In this document: positions 17,506-28,813 of the stretch, one piece after another
How the letters are laid out: the number at the start of each line of letters is the position of its first letter
Numbering within the stretch: the stretch's first letter is position 1
Source: Gilliamella sp. Lep-s35
GTDB lineage: Bacteria; Pseudomonadota; Gammaproteobacteria; Enterobacterales; Orbaceae
Direction: 5' to 3'
Length of the DNA: 64,000 bases
Assembly: GCF_009795845.1 (NCBI RefSeq)
Contig: NZ_WTEX01000008.1
Coordinates: forward strand, 1-64,000
Notes under the pieces: generated by a model
Databases searched by the model: none
Told to the model about the DNA's origin: nothing
What the model saw: only the letters and a program-made list of their open reading frames with translations
Program-made: the position numbers and the translations under genes

Positions 17506-18659
17506 TGCAAAACATCATTAAATCCATTCTTGAAGAGCTCGACGCCATGCTGTCAGGTCACTTTATTCCTTATTATAAAGTCTCGATTGGCTTAGCGGCT
17601 ATTGTCTCGCTCATATTTTCAATTGTATTAAGCCACGGCGCTGTTTTTGAAGGAAAAATTGCAGTTATTGATCTTGATGGTTCTCATTATTCGACTGAAT
17701 TAATTAGCAAAGTTAACACATCGCCTTATATTGAAGTGACAGAAGTGATCCGAGCACCCGTAAACCCAATCACTTTAGTGTCCCACGACCGTAATTTAGG
17801 TGTTTTATATATTCCTAAAGGTTTAGAAAAAAGCTTAAAAAAAGGCGACAAAACTGTTCGCTTAGGTTATTTTGCTGATGATACCAATGACGCACAAAAT
17901 GCTAAAGTATTACAAAGCTTAAATGAATACATCCCTGAATTAGGTGCCGAACTCAGTATTGGTAAAGTCGCCGCATTAGGGCTTGGTCACGATGGTATCG
18001 AAGCAACTTTATCACCAATGCAGCTTAAAACACGCTACATGTTTAACCCTGCAAGCTCCTCAACCATATCGACAATTATCTATTTTGTTTACTTTTTCTC
18101 GTCACTGACTTATGGGTTAACCTCATTAATGATAGTTGGACGCTTAAAAGTCACAGGCATGTGGCAAACCGCAATAGAAAGAGGATTTGTTTCATTATTA
18201 GCAAGAACAGTTCCTTATGCACTATTTTACACAACAGCATTAACTCTAATTACAGCCGTACTAGTTATATTTGGACAATTACGCTTTGATGGTAATTATT
18301 TTGCATTTGTGCCAAGTGTATTTATGACAGGACTGGCATTTGGTTGGCTAGGATTTTTACTGTCTTGGAAAACCAACAACCCAGGCGAAGGTGCAAGCAA
18401 AATGATCTTTCTAGTACCGCCTGGATTTATTATGGGGGGCTCAACAATGGCTGTAGGTATTATGCCGATATGGACTTATTATATTAGCCATGCATTCCCA
18501 TTAGTTTGGTTATTTCGCTTTTTCCGAGATTTTGCTATGCGAGGACGATCACTAATTGATATGTTTGCGACTTATGGCGCTTTCATTATCTACTTAACGA
18601 TCATTGCTTTTGTTGTGATGATGTTTGTTGAGCGAGCAAAAAAGACAGAAAAGAACTAA
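17502..18659 (+). CDS. ABC-2 type transporter permease (YhhJ/YbhS-like)
   Basis: The 385-residue inner-membrane protein has one N-terminal helix (about 24-45), a large periplasmic domain (about 50-175) and five C-terminal helices, the plan of ABC-2 export permeases. The segment NPASSSTISTIIYFVYFFSSLTYGL starts the membrane part. It overlaps the HlyD adaptor by 4 bases. No ATP-binding gene is next to it, unlike E. coli rbbA-yhhJ or ybhFSR, so it needs an ATPase encoded elsewhere or works differently. Confidence 0.85.
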   Translation: MMQNIIKSILEELDAMLSGHFIPYYKVSIGLAAIVSLIFSIVLSHGAVFEGKIAVIDLDGSHYSTELISKVNTSPYIEVTEVIRAPVNPITLVSHDRNLGVLYIPKGLEKSLKKGDKTVRLGYFADDTNDAQNAKVLQSLNEYIPELGAELSIGKVAALGLGHDGIEATLSPMQLKTRYMFNPASSSTISTIIYFVYFFSSLTYGLTSLMIVGRLKVTGMWQTAIERGFVSLLARTVPYALFYTTALTLITAVLVIFGQLRFDGNYFAFVPSVFMTGLAFGWLGFLLSWKTNNPGEGASKMIFLVPPGFIMGGSTMAVGIMPIWTYYISHAFPLVWLFRFFRDFAMRGRSLIDMFATYGAFIIYLTIIAFVVMMFVERAKKTEKN

Positions 18660-18661
18660 TT

Positions 18662-18699
18662 TTTGTCAAAAACTTTCAGGTAACACCTACGTTTAAGTA
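18662..18699 (-). repeat. Dispersed intergenic repeat, copy A (diverged)
   Basis: Read on the reverse strand this has ACTTAAAC, then about 10 variable bases, then CCTGAAAGTTTTTGACAAA. It shares both outer blocks with the copies at 33581 and 55698, while the middle differs. Confidence 0.55.
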
Positions 18700-18734
18700 A
18701 AAATTTGATACAACATCACATCTTTTTTACACTC

Positions 18735-18825
18735 CTCGGTGAATTTTCACCTAGGGTGAAATTTATTATTGATACCTCCTTTTGTTTTGGAGTATCACAA
18801 CAATGATTTATAGGGAAACACCGAG
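18735..18825. repeat. Nested palindromes bounded by CTCGGTG / CACCGAG
   Basis: The outer arms CTCGGTG (18735-18741) and CACCGAG (18819-18825) enclose GGTGAA-TT-TTCACC (18738-18751), TTTCACC-TA-GGGTGAAA (18746-18762, sharing an arm with the former) and GATACCTCC...GGAGTATC (18771-18796). The first two would be alternative hairpins. It might be a small mobile repeat, an operator or an RNA; nothing decides this. Confidence 0.45.
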
Positions 18826-18851
18826 TTGTTTGAAAATGTGTTGTCATTCCA

Positions 18852-18900
18852 ATAGAGAATTTTCTACTTTTTTGCTGTACTATTTTAGGGGGTAGTTACA
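18852..18900 (-). repeat. Solo left end of the IS3-family element
   Basis: These 49 bases match 10107-10156, the left end of the IS3-family copy, with only a few changes, including the terminal GTTACA. No transposase remains. The relic abuts the stop codon of mobA. Confidence 0.8.
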
Positions 18901-18901
18901 A

Positions 18902-19489
18902 TTATTCATCTTCTTTGTGGTTAAACATATTAAGCTCCTGTTGTGTGTTGATATTGCTAAAACAAACTGCTTTATCACTAAAATCAACTGATTTAGCGCT
19001 GATTTGTTCTAAAAACAGCATTAGTTTGCGTCCGCCTTGCTCTAAATAAGCTTGTAGTTGTGGCGTATTTTTTTTATGAATAAGTAAGATAGTTGGATGA
19101 TGGTGTTGTCCATCATATGGATAAATAGCGCTGTTATTTGCTGTATAAACAGCTAAACGGTCAATTAAATCATCCGGCAAAAAGGGCGTGTCACAACTGA
19201 CAAATAAGTTCCAATCAGTTTTGCTGCGTAATAAACCACTATAAATACCGGATAATGGTCCACAAAACCCTGCTAGGTCATCACTAAATACAAGATAACC
19301 TGTTTTTTGATATTGTTGGATATGACGATTGCAATTAATCATAATTGCGTCAACGTGCGGTTTGATGCGCTCAATGACATGTTGATAAAGTGGCTTTTGA
19401 TGTAATAATAACAGTCCTTTGTCGTTGCCATGCATGCGGGTGCTTTTACCGCCGGCTAGAATAATTGCTGTAATAGAGGGGTTTTCCAT
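18902..19489 (-). CDS. mobA: Molybdenum cofactor guanylyltransferase MobA
   Basis: MobA transfers GMP from GTP to molybdopterin, giving the bis-MGD cofactor of enzymes such as nitrate, formate and DMSO/TMAO reductases. The N-terminal nucleotide-binding motif is [18 protein letters not shown] (10-27), with later LSGIYSGL and [13 protein letters not shown], the metal-binding Asp region. At 195 residues it matches E. coli MobA (194). Divergent to yihD-dsbA, as in enterics. Its end touches an IS relic, but the C-terminus looks complete. No mobB follows. Confidence 0.95.
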   Translation of the reverse strand: MENPSITAIILAGGKSTRMHGNDKGLLLLHQKPLYQHVIERIKPHVDAIMINCNRHIQQYQKTGYLVFSDDLAGFCGPLSGIYSGLLRSKTDWNLFVSCDTPFLPDDLIDRLAVYTANNSAIYPYDGQHHHPTILLIHKKNTPQLQAYLEQGGRKLMLFLEQISAKSVDFSDKAVCFSNINTQQELNMFNHKEDE

Positions 19490-19634
19490 AAATTATTTCT
19501 CTTTTACGTTGCGAAAAAACAAAATAACATTACTATATAGCAAAGTTATTGCAAGTCGTAGCGTATCATTTTTTAATGATTGCTTATTTGTCATTATCTT
19601 CAAAGGGTTTGAAGATCTATTAAAGGTAACAATT

Positions 19635-19904
19635 ATGAAATGTCATCGTATTGATGAAGTAATGGAATTATTACAATCAGCTTGGGAAGGTGATTCTGAC
19701 CTGAATTTATTACAATTTTTAGCTAAATTGTCTCAAGAAGCAGGGTTTGACGGCGAGCTAAAAGACTTGAGTGATGATATTTTAATTTATCATTTAAAAA
19801 TGCGAGGCGCTGATAAGAATGAAGCTATTCCAGGGCTAAAAAAAGATTATGAAGAAGATTTTAAATCTGCATTATTAAAAGCGCGTGGAATTATAAAAGA
19901 ATAA
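19635..19904 (+). CDS. yihD: YihD-family protein (DUF1040)
   Basis: This is a small acidic protein of 89 residues, as in E. coli, beginning [18 protein letters not shown]. Its function is unknown. The chosen ATG at 19635 has AAGG 10 bases before it; the frame is open farther upstream but only through mobA antisense. It sits 14 bases before dsbA, an arrangement seen in enterics with srkA (rdoA) in between. Here srkA is missing from the interval. Confidence 0.9.
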   Translation: MKCHRIDEVMELLQSAWEGDSDLNLLQFLAKLSQEAGFDGELKDLSDDILIYHLKMRGADKNEAIPGLKKDYEEDFKSALLKARGIIKE

Positions 19905-19918
19905 GGAGAACCATTAAT

Positions 19919-20644
19919 ATGAAAAAAACACTTATTGCAATGAGTGTCTTACTTTCTTCTGTAAGTTGTTTTGCAGATGAAGGAAAAACAACAACCAAAG
20001 CTGAAGCATCACAAGCAGCTACTGCAAATACACAAGCTCCGATTGAATTAGATAAACAATATATCGTGTTGCCAACTAATCCCTCACCTGATAAAGAAGT
20101 TATTGAGTTCTTTTCGTTTAATTGTCCTAGCTGTTTTAGATTTGAAGTTCAAAATCAAGGCCCACAAGCTATTGGTAAGGCTCTACCAAAAGGTGTCAAA
20201 TTTAAGCGCTACCATTTAGAGAGCTTTGGGCCATTAGCGAAAGAGCTTGCGCAAGCATGGGCAGTGGCGAATGTGCTTGGTATTGAAGATAAAGCTTCTG
20301 GTGCACTTTATAATGCCATTCAGAAAGATAAAATAATAAAAAAGGCTGATGATATCAAAGCTGTTTTTGAAAAATTAGGGGTTAGCGGTGAAGATTTTGA
20401 TAAAACAAAAGAGGGTTTTTTAGTTAAAGCCTTTATGGTACAGCAAGCTGAAGCAATTAAAGAGATGAAACCAGAATCTATTCCTACTGTTATCGTTAAT
20501 CGTAAGTTTTATATTGTGCCAAATGGGCTTGATATGACTAGTGAAGATGCGTTTATTAATGATTATGCACGAGTGACTGCATTTGTAGCAGGTTTAGATC
20601 CTAACGCAAAAATCGTTAAAAAAACGGATTCTGATAAAAAATAG
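19919..20644 (+). CDS. dsbA: Thiol:disulfide interchange protein DsbA
   Basis: This periplasmic oxidase introduces disulfide bonds into exported proteins. It has an N-terminal signal peptide (1-19, ending SCFA-D), a low-complexity Ala/Thr/Gln linker (about 22-42) and a thioredoxin fold with active site CPSC in FFSFNCPSCFRF near 63-73. The cis-Pro loop is ESIPTVIVN. The 241 residues exceed E. coli DsbA (208), mainly through the linker and a Lys/Asp-rich tail. The dipeptide PS instead of PH in the active site would alter the redox potential. Confidence 0.93.
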   Translation: MKKTLIAMSVLLSSVSCFADEGKTTTKAEASQAATANTQAPIELDKQYIVLPTNPSPDKEVIEFFSFNCPSCFRFEVQNQGPQAIGKALPKGVKFKRYHLESFGPLAKELAQAWAVANVLGIEDKASGALYNAIQKDKIIKKADDIKAVFEKLGVSGEDFDKTKEGFLVKAFMVQQAEAIKEMKPESIPTVIVNRKFYIVPNGLDMTSEDAFINDYARVTAFVAGLDPNAKIVKKTDSDKK

Positions 20645-20692
20645 TGCGATTAGCGATAATCAGAATAAGTTAATTGTTTCGTTTTGATATTT

Positions 20693-20735
20693 AAATCCCT
20701 TTGTTCAATATAATGATGCAAAGGGATTTTTTTAT
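20693..20735. terminator. Terminator between dsbA and macB
   Basis: AAATCCCTTTG (20693-20703) pairs perfectly with CAAAGGGATTT (20719-20729), followed by T7. It lies 48 bases after dsbA and can also serve macB from the other strand through the AAA/TTT flanks. Confidence 0.9.
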
Positions 20736-20755
20736 TATCGTTAGGATTTTGGTGG

Positions 20756-22723
20756 TTATTCTCGTTCTAACGCATAAATGGGATCAAGCCTAGCTGCGCG
20801 TCTGGCAGGGAAATAGCCAAAAATAATACCGATTATGCTTGAGAAGCTAAATGCTGCAATAATTGATATTGCTGAAAAACTCATCGCAAATGATGTAACA
20901 ACGGTATTAAAAATAAACCCGATGGCAAACGAAAGTAAAATACCTATTGTGCCACCGATTAAACACACTAATACCGCTTCAATCAAGAATTGTTGTAATA
21001 TGTCGCTTGAGCGTGCGCCAACAGCCATGCGTACGCCAATTTCGCGCGTTCTTTCGGTGACTGATACTAGCATAATGTTCATTACACCAATCCCCCCAAC
21101 AATAAGTGAAATTAGCGCAATAGCCGAAACCAATAACGTCATGACCCAAGCTGATGAGTTAATTGTTTCTCGTATATTGTCTGAGTTAAAGATGAAGAAA
21201 TCTTTTGTACCATGGCGTTTAAGCATAATTTGATTAATTGCTTGTTCGGCAATGGTTAAATCGATATTATCTTTTACTCGTACTGTGATGCTTCTTAACG
21301 AGGTTTGCCCCACCATGCGATTAATTACGGTGGTATAAGGTAACCAAATATTTAGGCTTTCATTGCTGCCAAACCCTTGTTGTTGCTTTGTTGCAACACC
21401 AATAATCCTTACAGGCAGTTGTCCAACCATTAAAATTTTTCCAATAGGGTTTTGATTTGCAAATAGTCGTTTAACGGTATTTTCATCAATTACCGCATCT
21501 TGTGCTGAAGTAATAATGCCTGTTTCATCAAAAGATTTTCCTTGCGAAATGGTATAACCACGTACCGCAAAAAATTGCTCGCCAACCCCATTGACTGTGC
21601 CTGTTACCGCTAGGTTGCCAATGCGAAAATAAACACTGGTTGCAAGATTCGGTGTAGTGCTGTGTACAAAACTTTGTTGGGCTAGAAAGTCGGCATCTGA
21701 TGAGCGTAATGTGGTAATTTTGTCAGCATTACGATCGCCAAAGCCCGAACCTGCATAGATTTCTAGCGTGCTAGTTCCTAATGAATTGATGTTAGATAGG
21801 ATTTTTTGTTTGGTGCCTTGTCCTAATGCAACAACTGACACGACCGATGCAATACCAATAATAATTCCTAACATTGTTAAGATTGTTCGTAATCGCTGTG
21901 AAAGCATTGATAACATCGCCATTTTAAACGCATCACGAAAACGGTAGTATTTTGCTAACAAGTTATCTTGAGTTTTTGTTGTTTTGATTTGTTTTGCTTG
22001 GCGATTAGCATCTTGCTCAGTTTGGTAATTAGGATTAATTGAATCAGAAATAATTTTTCCATCACTAATTTCAACAATTCGCTCAGCACTTTTAGCAATA
22101 TTTGAATCATGCGTGACAATAATAATTGTGTGACCTTGTTGATGCAATTCTCGTAATATTGCCATGACTTCTAAACCACTTTTGTGATCGAGCGCGCCTG
22201 TTGGCTCATCAGCTAAGATGATTTGTCCGCCATTAATTAAAGCACGGCCAATGCTAACTCGTTGCTGTTGTCCTCTTGATAATTGGTTCGGTTTATTATG
22301 AATTTTATCAGCAAGTCCTAAACGACTTAGTATTTCGCTTGATCTTTTTTGTCGTTGTTCATTAGTGACACCCGCATAAATGGCAGGGATTTCAACGTTT
22401 CCTTGTGCAGTTAGTGCGTTTAATAAATGATAACGTTGAAAGATAAAGCCAAAGTGTTCACGTCGTAATTCGGCCTGTTCATCGGGCGACAGTTCACTGG
22501 TTGTGCGTCCGTTAATTGCGTAAGTTCCCGATGTTGGTTTATCTAAGCAACCTAGGATGTTCATCAAAGTGGATTTTCCTGATCCTGATGTTCCAATAAT
22601 TGCCACCATTTCGCCGGCATTAATTGTCAGGTTGATGTTTTTAAGAACTTGTATGGTTGAGTCACCAGCTGGAAACTCTCGAACAATATTCTCAAGTTTG
22701 ATAAGAGGTATATTATTTGTCAT
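20756..22723 (-). CDS. macB: Macrolide export ATP-binding/permease protein MacB
   Basis: The 655-residue protein (E. coli 648) drives export of macrolides, enterotoxin or heme-like substrates through MacA and an outer-membrane channel such as TolC. The N-terminal ATPase has GTSGSGKST (about 43-51), signature LSRGQQQR (variant of LSGGQ) and [10 protein letters not shown]. It is followed by one membrane helix (about 275-300), a periplasmic domain and three C-terminal helices with [14 protein letters not shown]. It begins 1 base after macA ends. Confidence 0.93.
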   Translation of the reverse strand: MTNNIPLIKLENIVREFPAGDSTIQVLKNINLTINAGEMVAIIGTSGSGKSTLMNILGCLDKPTSGTYAINGRTTSELSPDEQAELRREHFGFIFQRYHLLNALTAQGNVEIPAIYAGVTNEQRQKRSSEILSRLGLADKIHNKPNQLSRGQQQRVSIGRALINGGQIILADEPTGALDHKSGLEVMAILRELHQQGHTIIIVTHDSNIAKSAERIVEISDGKIISDSINPNYQTEQDANRQAKQIKTTKTQDNLLAKYYRFRDAFKMAMLSMLSQRLRTILTMLGIIIGIASVVSVVALGQGTKQKILSNINSLGTSTLEIYAGSGFGDRNADKITTLRSSDADFLAQQSFVHSTTPNLATSVYFRIGNLAVTGTVNGVGEQFFAVRGYTISQGKSFDETGIITSAQDAVIDENTVKRLFANQNPIGKILMVGQLPVRIIGVATKQQQGFGSNESLNIWLPYTTVINRMVGQTSLRSITVRVKDNIDLTIAEQAINQIMLKRHGTKDFFIFNSDNIRETINSSAWVMTLLVSAIALISLIVGGIGVMNIMLVSVTERTREIGVRMAVGARSSDILQQFLIEAVLVCLIGGTIGILLSFAIGFIFNTVVTSFAMSFSAISIIAAFSFSSIIGIIFGYFPARRAARLDPIYALERE

Positions 22724-22724
22724 A

Positions 22725-23924
22725 TTAGAATCGAATCCTTGGTGCTCTTATGTTATTACCGATTAAAGCACCATTAGCGCTACTAACGACAATAGTATCA
22801 CCTTCTTTTACTCCTGATTTTATTTCAACATTGACATTATTATCGATACCTAGAGTGACTTCGTGCTCTTCAATTTCTTTAGATTGATTTAATAGATAAA
22901 TAATCGCTTTATTATTGCCTAATTTTTTTTGAATAGCTTGAGAGGGAATAGTTAGTACATTTTTTGCTTCAGATAAAACGATATAAACTTGTGCTGTCAT
23001 TGAAATTCTTAACACATGATCTGGATTGTCTACATCAAATAGTCCATTGTAATAAATCGCACTTTTGGTTGTTGATGAGCTTGATATAGAGTTTGTCTCT
23101 GTGTTGATTGACTCAGGAGCGGGTTCTATTGCTCGTAGCGTTAACCCCTCAAAACGCCTATTAGGTTGGCCTAAAATAGTAAAATAAACCGGCATGCCTT
23201 TTTTAACGTCAATAACATCGGCTTCAGAAATCTGTGCTTCAATGGTCATTTTGTCGAGCTGCGCGACTTTGACAATCGTTGGTGCACTTTGAACAGAGTT
23301 AACCGTTTGTCCTTGATTTACGGGTATAGCAACAATGACACCATCAATCGGTGAACGAATTTTGGTATACCCTAAGTTAACTTTTGCCGTATCTACAGCA
23401 ACTTGTGCTTTCATAATGTCGGCATCAAGTGCTGCTATATCGGCTTTGATTGCATCAAGTTCTGCTTTTGCTGCATCTAGGTCGGATTGAGCACCAGCCC
23501 CTTTATTGACTAGTTTTCGTTGACGGTCGTAAGTTAATTGATAATTAATCAATCTGGCTTTTTTGGCCTCACGTTGTGCTTCTAAACTATTGAGAGAAGC
23601 TTCTGATTGTTTTAAATCATTGCTTTGTTTTAGATCATCAATTTCGGCAATCATATCGCCTTGTTTTACTTCGTCGCCCAACTCAACATACAGTTTTTTG
23701 ATCTGACCAGAAACCTGAGCACCAACACTCACTTGTTTAAAAGCGTTAATTGTGCCATCAGCAAGTACCGTTTTTTCAATATTACTTTTAGTTACAGGCG
23801 CTGTAATATAATTTACTGCAGGCTTTGAACTAGATGTGATTAAGTATGCAATATAAATAATTGCAAAGATAATGGTGGCTATAACTAGATATTTAATTTT
23901 TATCAATTTTAACAATGTTTTCAC
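22725..23924 (-). CDS. macA: Macrolide export adaptor MacA
   Basis: The 399-residue periplasmic membrane-fusion protein has an N-terminal anchor helix (about 10-30, [19 protein letters not shown]), a lipoyl domain with [26 protein letters not shown], an alpha-hairpin (about 100-180) and beta-barrel parts. It stimulates MacB ATPase and bridges to the outer-membrane channel. The promoter region is shared divergently with the ferredoxin gene. Confidence 0.93.
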   Translation of the reverse strand: MKTLLKLIKIKYLVIATIIFAIIYIAYLITSSSKPAVNYITAPVTKSNIEKTVLADGTINAFKQVSVGAQVSGQIKKLYVELGDEVKQGDMIAEIDDLKQSNDLKQSEASLNSLEAQREAKKARLINYQLTYDRQRKLVNKGAGAQSDLDAAKAELDAIKADIAALDADIMKAQVAVDTAKVNLGYTKIRSPIDGVIVAIPVNQGQTVNSVQSAPTIVKVAQLDKMTIEAQISEADVIDVKKGMPVYFTILGQPNRRFEGLTLRAIEPAPESINTETNSISSSSTTKSAIYYNGLFDVDNPDHVLRISMTAQVYIVLSEAKNVLTIPSQAIQKKLGNNKAIIYLLNQSKEIEEHEVTLGIDNNVNVEIKSGVKEGDTIVVSSANGALIGNNIRAPRIRF

Positions 23925-24144
23925 CTTTTTATGTTCTTATTGTTATTTTAACATTCTATCGTAATAAACTAAATGTTATTGATAATTATTCTTAACAAAC
24001 TGTAATGGTTATGAAAATCTAACTCACATACGTTATCACTTTTATGCCAAAAAGCCAGTTTACTCAAAATTTTTACGAATAATTGTGTTGCTTAACAAGC
24101 AATAATAGGATCCTAGTTCGGATTTATTGTCGATTGCGCTATAA

Positions 24145-24438
<294 letters not shown>

Positions 24439-24439
24439 C

Positions 24440-25387
24440 TTAGTTTGATTTAACGTCAATTCGTAATTCTTTTGGAATTTCAAAGGTAATGTTTTCTAAA
24501 ATACCGTCTGTTTCGATTAACGAGGTGCAACCCAAATTTTTTAAATGTTCGATCACGTCTTGCACTAAAATATCCGGAGCAGAAGCACCTGCTGTAACGC
24601 CTATTGTTCTGGCGTTAGTTAACCAATTATGATCAATGTCTGAAGCAAAATCAATCAAGTATGCTTGTTTACTGTTGCGCCTTGCTAGTTCAGCTAATCG
24701 ATTAGAGTTTGATGAGTTTTTAGATCCTACCACTAATACCACATCGGCTTGTGCTGATAATTGTTTTACCGCTTGCTGACGATTAGTTGTGGCGTAACAG
24801 ATGTCATTTTTACGAGGGCTACGAATATGGGGAAATCGTGCTTTTAAAGCGTCAATAATTTCGGCTGTATCATCTACTGATAACGTGGTTTGAGTAGTAA
24901 AACAGAGGTGATTTTCGTTTTTTATTTGTAGTTTTTGTACATCATCAATCGATTCAACTAAATAGATACCTCCTTCAGGGTTGTTATATTGTCCCATAGT
25001 GCCATCAACTTCGATATGCCCTGCATGACCAATTAAAATGACTTCTTCACCACGATAACTTGAGCGAGCGACTTCCATATGTACTTTGGTAACTAATGGG
25101 CAAGTTGCATCAAAAACACGCAACTGACGTTGCTTTGCTTCTTCTCGAACTGCTTTTGATACACCGTGAGCAGAAAAGATTAAAATAGTATTGTCAGGGA
25201 CTTCACTTATATCTTCAATAAAAATTGCCCCTAATTCTTTTAATCGATTGACAACGTAGCGATTATGAACAACTTCATGACGTACATAAACGGGCGCACC
25301 AAAAAGTTCTAATGCGCGTTCAACAATGGTAATAGCACGATCAACACCTGCACAAAAACCACGAGGATTGGCCAAAATAATCTGCAT
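24440..25387 (-). CDS. ispH: 4-hydroxy-3-methylbut-2-enyl diphosphate reductase
   Basis: IspH is the last enzyme of the MEP pathway, reducing HMBPP to IPP and DMAPP with a [4Fe-4S] centre. Cluster cysteines lie in [11 protein letters not shown] (Cys12), [11 protein letters not shown] and DICYATTNR. The catalytic region EVDGTMGQ and HEVVHN histidines are present. The 315 residues match E. coli (316). It lies 1 base after lspA, as in enterics (ileS-lspA-fkpB-ispH), but fkpB (slpA) is absent here. The ferredoxin gene next door could serve as electron donor. Confidence 0.96.
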   Translation of the reverse strand: MQIILANPRGFCAGVDRAITIVERALELFGAPVYVRHEVVHNRYVVNRLKELGAIFIEDISEVPDNTILIFSAHGVSKAVREEAKQRQLRVFDATCPLVTKVHMEVARSSYRGEEVILIGHAGHIEVDGTMGQYNNPEGGIYLVESIDDVQKLQIKNENHLCFTTQTTLSVDDTAEIIDALKARFPHIRSPRKNDICYATTNRQQAVKQLSAQADVVLVVGSKNSSNSNRLAELARRNSKQAYLIDFASDIDHNWLTNARTIGVTAGASAPDILVQDVIEHLKNLGCTSLIETDGILENITFEIPKELRIDVKSN

Positions 25388-25388
25388 A

Positions 25389-25862
25389 CTATGCCGCTAC
25401 CTTCTTCGGTTTTTTATAACTACATAAAATAAATAATCCAATACCTACACAAATGGCACAGTCAGCGATATTAAAGGTTGGATAATGCCAATCACCAAAA
25501 TTAACATCAAGGAAATCAATAACAAATCCATGGTAAAGACGGTCAAATAAATTTCCTAATGCACCACCAAGAATTAGTGATAAAGAAAAGTTCTCTAATT
25601 TTTGTTGGCGAGTACTGCGGTATAACATATGTACAATTACTGCACAGATAACCAAGGCAAGAATGGCAAGCATTGTACGTTGACCTTCAAAAATACTAAA
25701 AGCTGCGCCAATATTACGCACATAAGTAATTGAGAAGAAAGGTAAAAGGTTTACTGATTCAAATAGAAAGAAGTTATTTATAATCCAAAACTTACTTGCA
25801 ATATCTATAATAAATACAACCATTGCTAATAGTAACCAGTAAAGTCCATGATCTTTTTTCAT
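25389..25862 (-). CDS. lspA: Lipoprotein signal peptidase (signal peptidase II)
   Basis: This 157-residue inner-membrane aspartic peptidase has four predicted helices. It cleaves the signal peptide of prolipoproteins after lipidation. The catalytic aspartates lie in [21 protein letters not shown] and [11 protein letters not shown]. Cotranscribed with ispH. Confidence 0.95.
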   Translation of the reverse strand: MKKDHGLYWLLLAMVVFIIDIASKFWIINNFFLFESVNLLPFFSITYVRNIGAAFSIFEGQRTMLAILALVICAVIVHMLYRSTRQQKLENFSLSLILGGALGNLFDRLYHGFVIDFLDVNFGDWHYPTFNIADCAICVGIGLFILCSYKKPKKVAA

Positions 25863-25885
25863 ATAAGTTCGTGCTCATTATTATA

Positions 25886-25950
25886 TTTCCGCCGACAAAT
25901 TGCCGGCGGAAAATGGGGATATTTTTTATAGCGCTAAATCTTAGCGCTAT
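25886..25950. repeat. Two adjacent hairpins between ileS and lspA
   Basis: TTTCCGCCG (25886-25894) pairs with CGGCGGAAA (25904-25912), and ATAGCGCTAA (25928-25937) with TTAGCGCTAT (25941-25950). Neither has a T-run on the - strand, so they are not standard terminators for ileS. They may set the ratio of ileS to lspA-ispH mRNA by partial termination or RNase stops. Confidence 0.6.
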
Positions 25951-25968
25951 TATCTGTTTTGATTTTTA

Positions 25969-28776
25969 TTATGCAAAATGTCTAACTTCACCATTACCGT
26001 GAATGTTTTGTTCACAACGTTTACATAAATGCGTTGTTGGTTCATTGTCTGTTGTATAATGCCAACAACGAGGACATTTATCACCTTGCGCTTTAGCTAA
26101 TTCAATTTTAAGGCCCTGAATATCACTTTGCACGGCATTTGCTGGTGCTGTTTGTAACGGTTTTACACTCGCTTGCGAGGTGAGTAAAACAAAACGTAAT
26201 TCGTTTTCTAACTTAGTTAAGGCGTTAGCAATCGCTTCATCAGCATAAAGCGTAACTGCTGCTTCAAGCGCTCCACCAATTACTTTATCGTTACGACCTT
26301 GTTCTAGGACTTTATTTACTTCACTACGAATCGCCAAAATTTGCGCCCAATATTCACTATTTAATGCTTCGCTATCTGATAATGTAAATAGTGAGTTATA
26401 CCACTCGTCTTCAAACACAAATTCTGATTTTTGTAAGCTAGGTAGATATTGCCAAATTTCATCGGCAGTAAATGATAAAATAGGTGCAATCCAACGAACT
26501 AATGCCTGTGCAATATGGTATAACGCAGTTTGGCAACTGTGGCGTGCGATACTATCGCTTTTTGCTGTGTATTGACGATCTTTAATGATATCTAAATAGA
26601 ATGATCCCATTTCGATTGAGCAAAATTGCATAATACGTTGTACGACTTTATGGAAATCATAATTTTCATAAGCTTGAACAATTTGCTCTTGTGCTTCTTT
26701 TGCCATACTAACCGCCCAGCGATCAAGGACAACCATATCTTCTGGTTTTACCATATCTTTAGCTGGATCAAAGCCATTTAAATTCGCTAATAAAAAGCGT
26801 GCAGTATTACGAATACGACGATAACTATCGGCTGAACGTTTGATAATTTCATCCGAATAGTTCATTTCGCCAGAATAATCTGTTGAGGCAATCCATAAAC
26901 GTAAAATATCGGCACCAAGTTTATTCATTACATCTTGTGGAGTAACGATATTACCAAGCGATTTTGACATTTTACGGCCTTGTCCATCGACAACAAAACC
27001 GTGAGTTAACACTTGTTTGTAAGGTGCTTTGTTATCAATTGCTGTTGATAACATTAATGAAGACATAAACCAACCACGATGTTGATCTGATCCTTCTAAG
27101 TACATGTCAGCTTCGTGTCCTTCAAATTCAGGTCGAACACGCACCACTGACGAAAATGTCGATCCTGAATCAAACCAAACGTCTAGCGTGTCAGGCACTT
27201 TGCGATAATTTTCTGCATCCAAACCAAGTAGTTCTTTGATATCGGCATCCCACCATGCTTGAATTCCTTTTTGTTCGACTAATTTGGCAACTTTTTCAAC
27301 CAGTTCTAGCGTATTTGGGTGCAGTTCTTCGGTCTCTTTGTGGACAAATAATGTCATTGGAACGCCCCATGTACGTTGTCGAGAAATACACCAATCAGGG
27401 CGATTTGCTACCATGGTTTCAATACGCGCTTGTCCCCAATCTGGAATCCAACGAACTTGCTTAATCTCTTTTAATGATTGCGCCCTTAAACCTTGTTTAT
27501 CCATGCTGATAAACCATTGTGGTGTTGCACGATAAATCACCGGTGTTTTATGGCGCCAACAGCATGGGTAACTGTGTTCAATATTTTCAAAATGTAATAA
27601 TGCATTGTGTTCTTTTAATATTTCAACTACCACTTTATTGGCTTTGAATACAAATAAACCATCTAACCCTGCGCCAGTTCCTGGTAAGTAGCAACCATTA
27701 CCACCAACAGGATTTGCCACTTCTAGACCATATTTTTGACCTACCATAAAGTCTTCTGTACCATGGCCTGGTGCGGTGTGCACTGCGCCAGTACCCGCAT
27801 CAATTGTGACGTGATCGCCAAGTACAATAGGTTCATCAAAATCAAGGAATGGGTGTTTGAAGCGTAATAATTCAAGTGCATCACCTTGGCAACTACCTAA
27901 GATTTTCCAATCACTGATATTTGCGCGTTTCATCACAGCTTCAACTAAATCAGCAGCTAAAATTAAGCACTCTTTATCATTGATTTGAACTAATTGATAT
28001 TCAAATTCAGCATTTAAAGCAATCCCTCGGCTAGCAGGTAATGTCCAAGGGGTTGTTGTCCAAATAACGGCATAAATAGTTAAGTTTGTTGTGATGCCAA
28101 ATTTATTTGCTACAGCTTGATTATCAACCGCTTTAAATTTTACATCAATGGCTGGTGATGATTTGTCATAATATTCTACTTCGGCTTCGGCCAATGATGA
28201 CATACAATCGGTACACCAATAGACAGGTTTAGCTCCTTTAACTAAGTGGCCATTTTTAATTACTTTACCTAAAGCGCGAATAATATTGGCTTCGGTATCA
28301 TAATTCATTGTAAGGTAAGGGTTTTTCCAATCACCAAGTACACCCATGCGAATAAAATCCGCTTTTTGTAGTTCAACTTGTGAAGCTGCGTAATCGCGGC
28401 AAATTTGACGAAATTCAGCAGGTGTTACTTTTACACCTGGTTTACCAACTTGCTCTTCCACTTTTTGCTCAATAGGTAGACCATGACAATCCCATCCTGG
28501 AATATACGGGGAATCATAGCCACTTAAGCTTTTTGATTTGATAATAATATCTTTGATTATTTTATTAACTGCATGACCTATATGAAGTTTTCCGTTTGCA
28601 TAAGGAGGACCATCATGCAAAATAAAAGCTTTTTTGCCTTTTTTTACTTGTCGGATCTTTTGATAAAGTTCTTTATCGTACCAGTTTTGCAACATAGCTG
28701 GTTCACGTTTAGCAAGATCACCTCGCATCGGGAATCCAGTTTCCGGTAAATTCAATGTGTTTTTATAGTCTGTCAT
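25969..28776 (-). CDS. ileS: Isoleucyl-tRNA synthetase
   Basis: This 935-residue class I synthetase charges tRNA-Ile. It carries the HIGH motif as [16 protein letters not shown] as KMSKSLGN (near 603), the editing domain (about 200-400, with TTPWTLPAS and [12 protein letters not shown]) and the C-terminal zinc finger with CPRCWHY and CKRC (near 899-922). Normal length. It starts 37 bases after ribF, following the enteric order ribF-ileS-lspA-ispH. Confidence 0.97.
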   Translation of the reverse strand: MTDYKNTLNLPETGFPMRGDLAKREPAMLQNWYDKELYQKIRQVKKGKKAFILHDGPPYANGKLHIGHAVNKIIKDIIIKSKSLSGYDSPYIPGWDCHGLPIEQKVEEQVGKPGVKVTPAEFRQICRDYAASQVELQKADFIRMGVLGDWKNPYLTMNYDTEANIIRALGKVIKNGHLVKGAKPVYWCTDCMSSLAEAEVEYYDKSSPAIDVKFKAVDNQAVANKFGITTNLTIYAVIWTTTPWTLPASRGIALNAEFEYQLVQINDKECLILAADLVEAVMKRANISDWKILGSCQGDALELLRFKHPFLDFDEPIVLGDHVTIDAGTGAVHTAPGHGTEDFMVGQKYGLEVANPVGGNGCYLPGTGAGLDGLFVFKANKVVVEILKEHNALLHFENIEHSYPCCWRHKTPVIYRATPQWFISMDKQGLRAQSLKEIKQVRWIPDWGQARIETMVANRPDWCISRQRTWGVPMTLFVHKETEELHPNTLELVEKVAKLVEQKGIQAWWDADIKELLGLDAENYRKVPDTLDVWFDSGSTFSSVVRVRPEFEGHEADMYLEGSDQHRGWFMSSLMLSTAIDNKAPYKQVLTHGFVVDGQGRKMSKSLGNIVTPQDVMNKLGADILRLWIASTDYSGEMNYSDEIIKRSADSYRRIRNTARFLLANLNGFDPAKDMVKPEDMVVLDRWAVSMAKEAQEQIVQAYENYDFHKVVQRIMQFCSIEMGSFYLDIIKDRQYTAKSDSIARHSCQTALYHIAQALVRWIAPILSFTADEIWQYLPSLQKSEFVFEDEWYNSLFTLSDSEALNSEYWAQILAIRSEVNKVLEQGRNDKVIGGALEAAVTLYADEAIANALTKLENELRFVLLTSQASVKPLQTAPANAVQSDIQGLKIELAKAQGDKCPRCWHYTTDNEPTTHLCKRCEQNIHGNGEVRHFA

Positions 28777-28813
28777 GCTGATTTATTCCAGTTAATTTTG
28801 TTGATACTACTTT

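Noticed and set aside
19419-19904. 161-residue reading of yihD
   Set aside because: The first 72 codons run antisense to mobA and through the intergenic region; the family starts at 19635.
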